Notes: generated from the letters alone by a model not told the origin. A stretch of 64,000 nt of DNA from Saccopteryx bilineata (GCF_036850765.1 NC_089490.1:288344982-288408981); one strand, 5' to 3'; shown: positions 12,600 through 24,100, counted from the stretch's first letter. Numbers and translations are program-made.

Positions 12600-13000
12600 T
12601 ATAGTGTCATTGAGTTCTGCAGTTCTATATTGCAGTACAGCAACAAATGGCCTCAAAATGTAGTTGTTTGAAATAATTACACTTTTTGTATTTCTCACAA
12701 TTTTGTGGGTTAGAATTTGGGCCGGATTTGGCTGGGTATAGATTCCATTTCCCACGGTATTGACAGAAGTTGTGCTGTGGCCATTCAGCTGGCAAGTGGC
12801 CTGGATGGGAGGTTTTGAGCTTCATTCATGTACTCAGACCACTAACAGGTATGGTTGAAAGGCTGAGCTGACCTGGAATGGTCAACCTCACCAACAACAT
12901 GTGACCTCAGCACAGTCAGTCTGCTCACATGACAGGTTATTATTCCAACTTATAAGGTGGAAGTTGTATTTATTTTTATGTTAGGTTTACCTTTAATAAT
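12600..13000 (+). repeat. Ancient interspersed repeat, unnamed (possibly same family as 5035-5440)
   Basis: 'tttctcacaattttgtgggt', 'gggccggatttggctgggta' and 'gtggccattcagctggcaag' match the first part of a common old mammalian repeat whose later part resembles 5035-5440. Edges and family are uncertain. Confidence 0.4.
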
Positions 13001-13748
13001 CAAGTTACCTTTAGTTATCAGTTACTTTTAGTTTATTAAAGTGAAATTAGCTAAAGATGTCATTAAGGCCTGGGAATAAGTGTCTGACTATCCATGATTA
13101 GAAACAGATGTTGAGATAAACAAAACTGTTTCCTGTTTACACCCCACTGAGCTGATATTAATCACAAACTGCTCAAACAACATCATCACAGGTAGCTCTT
13201 CCCCTGCACTCAGAGGTGAAATTAGCTGCCAACCTATTTGTACCACATTCACAAAAGGAAACAGAATGAAAAATACTCAGAAGTGATTTCCCCAAATCTT
13301 TCAAGAAAACTTAAGCAGAAGGACTGCATGATAGATACACTTTTGTTACAAACAGCTATATGGATACCCAGAAGTCAGTGCTTGCATATAATTTATTACT
13401 TGAAGAAGTTGTGATAACATCTTTGATGGTCCAGACAAACAAATAAAACCTAGAATCACCCAGTCTGTAAGATTATCTTCTGGACCAAGCAGGGATCAAC
13501 ACAAGGAGTCATTCTTAACAAATTCTATAACTTCTGAGAGACTCTTTGAATAAGTGTCCTTAAAATTCCTATATATTAAACACTGATAATTAAAAATTAT
13601 ATTCTAATGAAAGCAGAGAGAGGGAAGAGAGATAATTTTTTTTTAAATGCTGTCTTCAACTTCAGAAAGTATTTCAAAATGGGTGATTTGATGTTAGAAT
13701 TATTTCCTCCTGCATGGCCAATGAAGCGCCCAGTGGTATATGAGGATC

Positions 13749-14306
13749 TGTTGGGCAAATGTGTTTGAAAAATTTGTATTTTTTGAGTTTGCTCACTTTT
13801 CATGTTAAAAAATGGCACTGGGCAGTGCCAGGTATGTGATCTGTGAAATTGCAAATTACCTTCCTGCTTAGGAAGGGCCATTGTTTTGCTAGTGTTTATT
13901 GGAGGAGAGGTTTTTGCGCCAGAAAGTTTTAAAAGGAGAAGGAGAGAGAAGCCATGTTTGCAGTGAGAGCAGACAGAATGCAGGATGCTGAGGAAGAGTC
14001 AAGTTGTGCAGAGAGAGAAGGTGTGCAGATGGGGAACCAGAGCTGAGGAGCTTTTCCAAGCTCTGCTGAGACTGGTGCGGCCTTTGATTCTAGGAGAAAC
14101 CGGAGAAGATTCTCCTGGTTGTAGAACTGGAGAAGGTGTCAGTGGCTTTGTGAGCCCTGTGTGTCTGTTTTCTTATCAGCCAGTGTGAGACTTTAATAAA
14201 GAAATGGCCCACCATTTTTTGGCTCCACTGTATCTTTACTATCTGTCCGAATTCAATGAGAACCTGCATGTGAATGGCCATGATGGCAGCGGCCCTTGGC
14301 CTTACA
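13749..14306 (+). mobile_element. Solo LTR, subfamily 1 (LTR-2), next to exon C
   Basis: Starts TGTTGGGCAAATG and ends 'cttggccttaca'. Its U3 matches LTR-1 ('cttaggaagggccattgttt', 'gccagaaagttttaaaagga'), and its R-U5 matches all five LTRs ('ctttaataaagaaatggccc', 'ctatctgtccgaattcaatg'). The flanks ggatc / gggtt are not a clean duplication. It lies 307 bp beyond the exon C donor and is antisense to CDH12. Confidence 0.85.
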
Positions 14307-14612
14307 GGGTTCGATATGGAAAGGAAATGAGAACTATGGTGCACTTTTTGAGGGTACAGCGTGGAAAGGGAGAAGGTCACACAATGAAAACCAGTCCTAG
14401 ATATTCATGCAACCCTGTAAACAGGGCTCACTGGCAGCTGTCACAATTTCTCTGGACTTATGTTATGAGGAAAAGGAACAGGCTTCTGAGTTTCCCCAGG
14501 AGACCACTCAGCTGTCAGTCCAAAAATGAAAAACACCTCAGCAGGGAGTCGTTTAAGAGTGTTAAATCCAAAAGCTGCAGTATAACATTGATTCCGTCCA
14601 TGCCATACTTAC

Positions 14613-14749
14613 TAACTTTACGCGCAATTATGGAGAAATTATACTGCGCAGTGCTTTCTCTGTCCAGCAATTCATTAGTGGCGATAGTTCCTTCAGTTCC
14701 ATCTATTGTAAAGTAGCTGTCCCCATCACTCTTCCAATCTATGAAGTAC
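14613..14749 (-). CDS. CDH12: CDH12 internal coding exon (137 bp; EC4)
   Basis: Third CDH12 exon. The acceptor is ...TTTATGTATAG. The first base G completes AGG (Arg) with exon B, followed by 45 codons from [10 protein letters not shown] to IIARKV and one base (A) of the next codon. The donor TTA|GTAAGTAT matches consensus from +1 to +6, with a non-consensus A at -1. The 137-bp length is canonical for type II cadherins. Visible elements are [13 protein letters not shown], the LDRE calcium motif about residues 28-31, and an N-glycosylation sequon NFS about residues 37-39, at a position where other type II cadherins have NIT. Against the CDH12 protein as I recall it, there are Asn to Thr (GNEG to GTEG) and Ser to Arg (IIASKV to IIARKV) changes. 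A solo LTR lies 307 bp beyond the donor. The next exon, expected to encode LDVNEFPPE, was not found downstream. Confidence 0.96.
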
Positions 14750-15547
14750 CTATACATAAAAGGAGTAGATGCAAATGTGCTATGATTACACATTAATCAT
14801 AATGGCAGTCAGGCGAACTTGACACAGTCTTTATTTTTTCTCCCTGTAGCTATTACCCACCTTGCAATAAAGAAGAGTGTAAATGACAGTTTCTTTATTG
14901 CAAAGTCAGTATGCTCAAGGGGAAACTGGAAATAATGAAAGATTTAGTACTCCTGCTGTTCATATTATTTTAGGGTCTTGACACCTTGAAAGCTCAGCAG
15001 AGACTAAAATTCTAAAGCTGACCATGGGTTTCCTTAACCTGCTGAATATTAAAACTTTTTCAAGCAGTGAATGATTCTTTAATGATGGCTTTGGGAAGAG
15101 CTGGGGGTGGGGGAGGCTTTTGGAAACAGCTACAGAGGACTTTGGCCAGAGCAGAAGGAGAATCTTTGTTTTCACAGATAGAAAAAAAAAATCATAGTAT
15201 AGAAACTGAGAGGATATTTTTTAACTGACAATGTGGTAATTGTACAGAAATATTTCCCTCAAACACATATAAAAGGCCCACTGTTGTTTTATTACTCTAT
15301 ATATCCAGGCACCTTTCAAAAAACCAGTGACCTTGGCTAATCATATCTTTTTATCTTCTTTATTAGCTAACCTTTTGGTAATAACAGATATTGCCTTTTT
15401 CTGAGTGAAGGAGCTAGACTAAAGAATCCAAGAAAAAGAATAAAACCACATAAATTGAATGTATATAAATTGTTAGGTAACAACAGAAATATAGTAATAT
15501 AAATAAAATTATTTCCCAACGTATGTTTTCAATCATAATAACAGACA

Positions 15548-15760
15548 TTTTGAAATCTTACCATGTGCTGACATTGCTCCCAATGCTTACATATATTTAG
15601 ATATTTAAACCCCACAGAAGAGCACAATTAATCTTTCCATTTTTATTTATGAGGAAACTGCAGCATAGCAGTATTAAGAAATTTGCCCAAGTTCATAAAA
15701 CTAGAAAGTTTTAGAGCTGATTTTGAACCAGGTTTTCCTTAAAATTATTATTATATAGTC
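15548..15760 (-). repeat. MIR remnant
   Basis: Reverse-complement MIR: 'ccatgtgctgacattgctcc', 'atttatgaggaaactgcagc', 'gaaatttgcccaagttcata', 'gattttgaaccaggttttcc'. Confidence 0.65.
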
Positions 15761-15998
15761 TTACCAATTTTAAATAAATATTTTCCATGAAAGGGCTCTG
15801 CTAATCAAAAGGCCCAATGAACCATATATTTATCACCATTATTCAGCTGGTTGAATCAAGGCAGGGTCATTACAAACAGGAGCATAAAGCAGATGACATT
15901 ATCATAATCAGCCCATCTAAATCCTCAGACCAAGAGAGTGACCTATTCATTTACCATGGGAAGTACTTAAGAAATGTATTTCAAAATAGCATGGTATT

Positions 15999-16858
15999 TG
16001 TTGGTCAAATAAGTTTATAAATATGATCTATATGTTTGCTCACTTATAGTTTGCATTGGGTGTGGGAGACAGGCTGTAAGCAGGTAGGGTCGTTATAGCC
16101 TAAGGCAGCGGTTCTCAACGTGTGGGTCGTGACCCCAGTGGGGGTCAAACAACCAAAACACAGGGGTCGCCTAAAGCCATCGGAAATACATATTTTATTT
16201 AAAAATGTATGGTATAATAAATATGTATTTTCCGATGGCTTTAGGCGACCCGTGTTTTGGTCGTTCGACCCCCACCGGGGTCGCGACCCACAGGTTGAGA
16301 ACCGCTGGCCTAAGGCTTAGTTTTAAGACTAAGCTATTCCCCACACCCTTGACTGTTGCATAATATGGGGTGGTGCACTCTCATGAGGAATCCCATTATG
16401 CCTCAGATAAGTGACTTTGTATCAGAGACTTTCTTGTTTGTATATTGGATTAAAGGTTTTGATTTCTACACCATAAAATAGTGCAGAGGAGCCCATGCTG
16501 GGGGAGAGCAGAGAAAGACCACGTGGAGGAGAAGAGAAGCAGCCAAGATGGTGGAGTGCTGAAGGAGAAGCCAGTCTGTGCAGAGTTTGTGCAGAGAGAA
16601 GGAGATGGGGAACAGAGGTGAATAAGGCTAGTTAGGTAGAAACCTCTGATTCCTGGAAACTCGGATAAGTCAGTGGTTTTGGGAGCCCTGAATGGAAAGG
16701 AAGTGTTTTCCCACTTTGTATATTTCTTGCCTGCTGGGTGCAAGCTAGGATTAAAAATAATGGCTCACCAGTTCTTGGCTCTGTTTTTCATTACCGTCTG
16801 TCCGAATCAAATGTGAACCTGCATGTGAATGGCCATGATGGCGGCCCCTGGCCTTACA
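15999..16858 (+). mobile_element. Solo LTR, subfamily 2 (LTR-3), interrupted by a hAT element
   Basis: Starts TGTTGGTCAAATAAG and ends 'cccctggccttaca', with a perfect 5-bp target duplication gtatt at 15994-15998 and 16859-16863. Without the 202-bp insertion and its 8-bp duplicate it is 650 bp. Its U3 differs from LTR-1/2 ('tttgcattgggtgtgggaga', 'gtgactttgtatcagagact'), while R-U5 is shared ('caagctaggattaaaaataa'). Antisense to CDH12. Confidence 0.9.
16106..16307. mobile_element. Palindromic hAT-type MITE (202 bp) inside LTR-3
   Basis: The termini cagcggttctcaacgtgtgg and its near-exact inverse at the other end mark a hAT-like non-autonomous element. The two halves (~90 bp each) are inverted copies around an A/T-rich loop near 16195-16225, so the element can fold into one long hairpin. 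A perfect 8-bp target duplication, gcctaagg, lies at 16098-16105 and 16308-16315. Confidence 0.92.
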
Positions 16859-18196
16859 GTATTCTTTTGACAAGCTGTTTTTGAAATTAGGGCTGTTTGC
16901 ATATTTTGCGTGCTAAATCAAAACTACTTTCACTTTAAAAATGAAATTTATAGCTCTTACCTTGTCAATATTTGTTAGTGACTGTTTTTTATACCAGAAG
17001 ACTGCTGAGTATTATAGGATCAAGATATGAGCCATGCTGTTAATCTGCCTTTGATAATTCTCTTGTTGATTTGAGGGGTAAGAATGTATTGATGCCCTGT
17101 GATTTCAATGTTGTATCCTGTCTCATAAAAATGTTCTCAAAAATTATATATGAAGTTAAGTCACATTTGAAAAAGAGTTCAGGATATAATAAGATTAATT
17201 ATCCCTATTATGTAATCCTTTTCTAAAAAAGAAAGTTTTTTCTCATAGTACCTCTTTTCAGTACCTTTAGTCAACTGGGCCCTTGCCTAAATAAAGGAAA
17301 AAATTGCTACTGAACCCCTTTAGTGTCTATAGCATTGTATAATTCATTAAAATATTTGGTCAGTGCCCACAATGCTCTAGACACTGTACCAGGATTGAGA
17401 CATAGAGTCAATACAGTACAGTCCTACCAACGAAGAATCTCGTTGGGCAGAGACAATTGAACAGAAGATCTTAACACCCACTGGAGGAACAAAGAAGACA
17501 TTATAGAGAGCAAAGAAAAGATGCTTAGTTCAAACCTATTGCTTCAGGCAAATCTTCCTGATGTTTAGCTGATATTGTAAGAGTATAAGAACATTATTAG
17601 GAGGCAAACAAAGTGAAGGGAGCAGGAAAGTTTTTTCAGGAAGCTGAAACAGCAGTAGCCAAGCCATAGAATTTGCGTGAGGAACTGACTGTAAATTGTT
17701 GGGAACTATGGAAAAATATCTGAATGGCATGATGACATGAAAAATGATAAGTAATTTAGGTTGAAAAGTGGATTATAAATTATGATAAGGAGGTGGGACA
17801 TAATCCTGTGGGTAATGACCACTATCAAAGGGTATAATTAAGGTATGGATATAAAGTTAATCACATTTAAGGCCTTCATGGGGTATATTTAAAAGGGATG
17901 AGACTGTAAGCATTTACTGTATACCAGGATCTTGCCAAGAGACAGAGAGCAACCAGGGTTATAAAGAGATTTGACTTAATGGGTTATGGGAAGTACTTGA
18001 GATAACTAGGGATATGCAGGCTGAAGGAAGGAGACAGAAGAACATACTAGCTGCCTTTGGTTTGATACGGATGTTCATGCAAAACAGGTGTTAAATTTAC
18101 TTGTTATGTGTCAGTGGAATGGAGATAGGAAGGGAGAATGAAATTTATAGAAATTATGATTTTAAATGAATATAACCAAGACATATTATAGCTCTC

Positions 18197-18808
18197 AATA
18201 AAGCCAGTAGCCACGGCCACCATCACAGCCGCCTGGCCCATGCAGGTTTGCATTTGATTTGGACAGACGGTAATGAAACAACAAATCCAAGAACTGGTGG
18301 GCCATTAGTTTTAATCCTAGCTTGCACCCAGCGGGCAAGAAATACACACAGTGGGAAAACACTTCCCTTTTCATTCAGGGCTCCCAAAGCCACTGACTGA
18401 TCCAAGTTTCTTAGAATCAAATGTTTCTAGCTCACCAGCCTTATTCACCTCTGTTCCCCATCTCCTTCTCTATGCACAAACTGTACAAACTGGCTTCTCC
18501 TTCAGCACTCCGCCATCTTGGCTGCCTCTCCTCTCCTCCACGTGGCCTTTCTCTGTTCTCTCTTGCATGGGCTCCTCTGCCCATTTTATAGTGTAGAAAT
18601 CAAATCCTTTAATCCAATAAACAAAGAAGTCTCTGATACAAAGTCACTTATCTGAGGCACAATGGGATTCCTCAACAGGGTGGAAAGGCTTAAAATTAAG
18701 CCTTAGGCTATAACGACCCTGCCTGCTTATAGCCTGTCCCCCACACCCAATGCAAACTATAAGCGAGCAAACATATATATCATTATTTACAAACTTATTT
18801 GACCAACA
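18197..18808 (-). mobile_element. Solo LTR, subfamily 2 (LTR-4), sense to CDH12
   Basis: On the minus strand it starts TGTTGGTCAAATAAG and ends 'tactggcttta' plus a mutated last pair. The 5-bp target duplication ctctc is perfect at 18192-18196 and 18809-18813. The LTR contains a TATAAAA box ('acactataaaatgggcagag'), an ATTAAA signal in 'gctaggattaaaactaat', and the uninterrupted 'gtcgttatagcctaaggctt' site where LTR-3 carries its hAT insertion. Confidence 0.92.
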
Positions 18809-18890
18809 CTCTCCAAGGTTATAATGAGTTTCCTTGGGAACAGTAAGCAACAGGAGTAATCAAATATTGACTGTTCAAATGTTTGGTGCA

Positions 18891-19475
18891 TGTAAAGCCA
18901 GGAGCCGCCATCGGGCCCATTCACATGCAGGTTCGCATTGGATTCGGACAGTCGGTAAAGAAACAACGGAGCCAAAAACTGATGGGCCATAGTCTTTAAT
19001 TCTAGCTTGCATCCAGCGGGCAAGTAAAAATACACACTGGGCTCCAAAACCCAGTCACATTCAGTGCTCACAAAGCTACTGATTTATCCGAGTTTCCTAG
19101 AATCAAAGGTTTCTAGCTCACCAGATTTATTCTCCTCAGTTCCCCATCTCCTTCCTTATCCCAGATACAAACTCTGTACAAACTGGCATCTCACTCAGCA
19201 CTCCACCATCTTAGCTGCTTCTCCTGGCCTCCTCCACATGGCCTTTCTCTGCTCTCCTCTGCTCTCTCTTCTAATGATAATCTCAGGAACCAAGCGCGCA
19301 AACTCCCGTTTTTTCCCCACTTTATACTGTAGCTTCACAACCTCTAATCCAATATACAAAGTAGGGAAATCTCTAATACAAAGTCACTTCTCTGAGGCAT
19401 GATTGGATTGTACCACCCCACATCAAAAAGGGTGGGAAAGGCTTAATCCCAAAACCAAGCCCCAGGCTACAAGGA
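18891..19475 (-). mobile_element. Solo LTR, subfamily 2 (LTR-5), 5' end lost
   Basis: The 3' end in minus orientation is intact ('cggctcctggctttaca'), and R-U5 and much of U3 match LTR-4 ('gctagaaacctttgattcta', 'gtgactttgtattagagatt'). The start is missing or diverged beyond 'ggctacaagg' near 19470, so no target duplication can be read. It lies 82 bp from LTR-4 in the same orientation. Confidence 0.85.
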
Positions 19476-19984
19476 TTCTTAACACACATTAATATCACCT
19501 GGGCACGGCCTCACGTGGGCAGTGCTATTTTTAACAAAGTGAGCATGATACATTTTATCCGCCCAACAGTGCACATATGGTAGAACAAATTTAAACATGG
19601 TTGGAAGTTCTGAAAATACTTTACAATGCTGAGATGTTATTTCTACCACCCATATAGAAAGGAATCTATTTTTCTTACTTTGCATGGAGTGAAATACTTT
19701 CCAACCATGGTTTCCTACCAACACTCTTGTTCTGACCTCTACAAAGATACTCCATTTTAAGAGCTGCAATAATTTCTCATTTTTCAAACATATAATTTTT
19801 AACAACCTTTTAAAAAAATAGCTATATTCACATATATAATTCTCTTATTTAAACTGAATAAATCACTTTTGAATATTTAACAGAGATGTGCAACAAGATG
19901 GTAGCCTTTTCTTACAATATTGAACTCTTTCAGATACTTTTTATTTAATAGGTTAGCTCAAATTATTTGAAAATTTCACTTATA

Positions 19985-20332
19985 GGTCCTGGCTGGTTGG
20001 CTCAGTGGTAGAGTGTCGGCCTGGCATACGGGAGTCCCGGGTTCGATTCCCAGCCAGGGCACACAGGAAAAGTGCCCATCTGCTTCTCCACCCCTCCCCC
20101 TCTCCTTCCTCTTTGTCTCTCTCTTCCCCTCCCGCAGCCAAGGCTCCATTGGAGCAAAGATGGCCCGGGCACTGAGGATGGCTCTGTGGCCTCTGCCTCA
20201 GGTGCTGGAATGGCTCTGGTTGCAACAGAGCGACGCCACCTGGTGGGCCAGGTGGATCCCAGTCAGGCACATGTGGGAGTCTGTCTGACTGCCTCCCCAC
20301 TTCCAACTTCAGGAAAAAAAAAACAAAGAACA
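19985..20332 (+). mobile_element. tRNA-derived SINE, type A, young copy
   Basis: The head ggtcctggctggttggctca, intact box B and type A body end in poly(A) with 'caaagaaca'. It is bounded by a perfect 16-bp target duplication, gaaaatttcacttata at 19969-19984 and 20333-20348, indicating recent L1-mediated insertion. Confidence 0.95.
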
Positions 20333-20809
20333 GAAAATTTCACTTATAAAAGATAAAACTTGTGATGGTGTGGTGTTAGTTTCTTACATTTCTACTCTGC
20401 TTACTTTCTTTTTCTGTAAGTAAATATTTCTAGTATAATAATCTTTTAGTGATGTTTTACTATGTTTTTGAGTTTTTTCTCAGTGTCTGTTCTATGTTTT
20501 ACCATATAAATATCAACATTTTAATTTATATTATTTTAATTTTAATAAAATATAGAAATGTTACTTCTGTATAGCTATATTCTATTAAATATAATATATA
20601 TGTATACATATGTTAACCTACATTCTACCTATATTATATCTATACATTCAAAAGTCCAATGAAACATTGTTATAATTATGGCCTTTTAAAATTTTATGTC
20701 TATTAAAGCTAAAAATATAAAAGAAAACAAATATTTTTAGAAGAGATTCTAAGTTCTGTATTTTTAGGTGCTTTCTAGAACCTTGGGAAACTCTCTTAGT
20801 CAAGGCTTC

Positions 20810-21185
20810 TGGCAATGGATGAAGACACAAGGCCATCTGGCTCCTCAGGAACTAAGTAAATAGAGCAAGTGATTGGCTGATTGGGCTCTGTATTTTCTGC
20901 CTGCCAGGGGAGAGCTTCTGCCCAATGAAAAGGATTGTATGGGGGTACTAAGCTGCTCCCAACCACACTCACCTGGAATTTGTCCTCTGACACTCAGAGT
21001 TGAAAGGGATGAGAAATGTTAGCATCCCGACCTTCCGGGTAAGATGTTATATCTCTTGATTGGGACCTGGGGTGAGAGAAGCCATGTACTGTATTCTCAA
21101 CCACATGTGCCCAGATTGGGTTTTCTCTCAAGCTGAGTGGGAGATGGAAGTGTGCGGGAGGGATCAGGTCCTGTGTCACGTGCCA
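20810..21185. other. GC-richer block of unknown identity
   Basis: An approximately 375-bp stretch with clearly higher G+C than its surroundings, lacking SINE, L1 or LTR hallmarks that I can recognise. In one minus-strand frame it is open from about 21179 to 20796 apart from a single stop near 20994. I recognise no protein motif. It could be an old repeat, a conserved non-coding element or chance. Confidence 0.5.
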
Positions 21186-24100
21186 CAGTCTCTTGTCATT
21201 CTTAAAATATTTTATTAGGTTTTCTTCAGTAAATATTTCATTTACTATATTCTTTTATGAAATTTTCCAGGGACTATATATGGTTGATTTCTATTTTTTT
21301 AAGTAACTTTAAAAAGATAATGTTCACTATTTATGCTTATTTCACTGGGGAGTATCTGCAAAATAACATCCCAAGTCCTTGACAACACAGAGATGAGTAA
21401 AGCTAACCTCAAGATATTCAAAGGGCCTTGGGTAAGAAGGCAATCATGTGCATAGAAATTATATTAACTGTCTTATATTTGCTAAAATCTACCTCAAAAT
21501 TGAATGCTGCTACTTAAAAACTCTATTAAATTCAATGCACAGATTCTATTTTCTCTATCTATATAATAGTTAAATATTTCTCTTTCAAAACAACATATTT
21601 AAGGCTGTATTTACGATAAGTATCTTTTTCTGGTTTGCTGAGGACTTTCTTGGTTTTAGTACTGAAAATCCTGATGCCCAGAAAACTCAAGCAAAACTGA
21701 TACCATTGATCACTTTACTTCTAGTTAATTATAGCTTATAGCAATATTATAATTTACAAAGTTGATTCCAAAAAAAAATCTATATTTTTGCAATGAATCA
21801 CTGTACACACAGGTCATTTTTAATTATAATTTTAAGATTTTCTAGTAGCATTTAAAAATTCAAACTCTTATATAATGTATACATAATATAATGTCTTCAT
21901 TTTTTGTTTTAGGTTTCTATATTTCTATTAACCCAAATCCAGTACCTTGCAAGTTTACTAAGCAAATTCAATTATTTAGACAGTTCAGTCTGACACTGAC
22001 ATAGAGCTTGATTCTACAAATCAACCACCACTGAGATGCAGTGAAATATTGCATAAACACTGACTATTTGGACAGCAAGAATGAGGGTGATAAACTAATT
22101 CCTTCACGTATCTTGAGCAATAAAGGTGAGGAAATTATCCTTCTAGTGCCTGTGCTATTTGTCTCCTATAGTATTTGGAAAATAATATCCACTAAACAGT
22201 GTAATATTGAGCGTTGTTGTAAGATGAAATAAGAGAAGATATATGTGCCTTGGCATAGATTGTGTATATTGAGTGAGTATGAGTGTGTGTGTATGTGTTC
22301 TTTCTTTTCTCTTGCCATCCAAATTATTGATTATGTCATTTTACTTTCTAAATTAAAAAAAAATCCTACCATACAAATGTATGTATGCTTACTGGTAGGA
22401 CCCATTGTGATATACATAGTTTTCAAATTTAAAATATGTGAGCCACAAAATTCCCACACAAACTCCAGAGGTACAAACCATGAGCTCAAATATCTAAACC
22501 CTATTTCACACTGTGTTGCTTTTGTTTGGCTCTCATTCATTATTTGCTGGCATTCAATTTTTACCTTTTTCATTTTGTGAGGTCAATACCTCCTTTTCTC
22601 TGGCTGTTATTCTCCAAGAAAGCTTTCCACTTTCTTCTAGAGCACTCCTGAAAAATGTTTGAACATTTTCTACTCAGCTAAACATCTTCAGCATCTTCCC
22701 ACAGCAGGTCAGACTCCTGACTACAGGTCTACCATTAGATCCTGACATTTTCCTGATGTCCTACCTTTATGTGACTAACTAATACTTTGCCTGACTGAAT
22801 AATAAATATGAGACAAGTACCATTTTTTATTGTGATAATTTTCCCAGTGAGACATTTATAAGAAATAATCATCAATGGACTGACAATAGAACCACTCCTA
22901 CATTTCCTGAACATTTCAGAGAATATCTGACCCAGTTATAAAATGTCAAGATAATTTTTAATTCATGTATACTTTGCCAGAGTGGACCACAAATGTGCAC
23001 ATTGGTTTTGTGATAGTCCACATTCAATTTTTGGGTAAAATGATATTTTAATTTCAACCAATCACAACAATATAATATAATCTGTATAATCTAACTCACT
23101 TCTTTCAATGGGTAAAATCCTTAAATATAGAAGTTGAGTTATACGTATTTAGTGAGTAGATGACATATGTGATTCACATAAAAAAAGTTTATGATCTATA
23201 AAAAAATGAAACAAATTTAACATTTGAACAAGTATGCACAGAGACTGTTGCTAAGAAATCTATTTTAACAATTGAAATAAAAAATTAAAGCATTAACTTA
23301 ATCTGTGAAGGTCACTTGACAGAGAACATTTTTATTACTGTTCTGAAAATAGTTTTCAGAAACACTTTTAGGAAGTTTGATTCTCTTCATTAGGTAAGCA
23401 TTCTCCTTAAAATTGTAACTTTTAATTTGCCTGATAATTTTCTCATAGCTATGAAAAAGTTAACTTTGACACTGCCAGATTCTTAGGTACATTTTGTAAA
23501 AAGTACTTAATAGTATAGTTACTCCAAAAGTATTACATCTCATTCTTTAAGCAATAAAGATGTAGCAGTAATGATTCAAGTCACAGTAGGAAATATTCAT
23601 TTGTTCAGGTAATAATAATAGTTCAAAAATTTTGTATCCTCTTATTCACTAATGATTTAAAAAATATATTTTTTTTGTCTTGTGGCATAGAATAAAATGC
23701 AAGTAAATTTAGTTCAGCTAATTTTCACAAACATCTTCTGAAACTTAAGCCTCATACAGCCGCAATTAGATTGTAATTCCTTCATCAATGATCACAACTG
23801 AATTTTATTCTTAGGATTCTCGATGCATTTCTCTCAAACTTTGTTAAGTAGTAGTTGTTAACTTCCTATTGCTTTTATTTATTCATGTTTTTTAATTCTT
23901 CTCCTCATGCTTATTTTCCCCTTAGTGGAACTAAAAGTTGTATTTTAGGTAGGTCAGATAACTTCTCATTTGTTTGAGAAGAAACTAAATATGTTATAAA
24001 ATTATAATAATTTTATAAAGTGATAACTCTTCTGTCTCTAAAGTTTTCATTGTGAAGTATGCATCATTAAAATCTGTCTCTCAAGAAGGAGAAATGCAAC

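Larger units (their letters stand above)
1..14612 (-). other. CDH12: CDH12 intron 3' of exon C (partial)
   Basis: AT-rich non-coding DNA running off the left end of the window, inferred to be intron because no CDH12 exon is visible between exon C and position 1. It holds SINEs, two solo LTRs (1218-1771 and 13749-14306), an 851-bp hAT element, MIR-like remnants and microsatellites. No repeat or gene was assigned to 1-447, 782-1217, 1772-2469, 2681-3760, 4776-5034, 5441-6090, 6840-7721, 8068-9925, 9991-10544, 10951-11412, 12280-12600 and 13001-13743. These stretches show only low-complexity A/T runs and old, unplaceable repeat-like sequence, for example a MIR-like stretch around 8225-8410. Confidence 0.75.

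Noticed and set aside
14204..14716. 170-codon plus-strand frame across exon C
   Set aside because: It begins in LTR-2 and runs antisense through the CDH12 exon. The real coding strand is minus, with matching splice sites and phases.
15999..18808. LTR-3 and LTR-4 as the two ends of one provirus
   Set aside because: They are in opposite orientation, have different 5-bp duplications each closing around its own LTR, and enclose no retroviral coding sequence.
18197..19475. LTR-4 and LTR-5 as a same-strand proviral pair
   Set aside because: Only 82 bp separate them, and LTR-4 has its own perfect target duplication.
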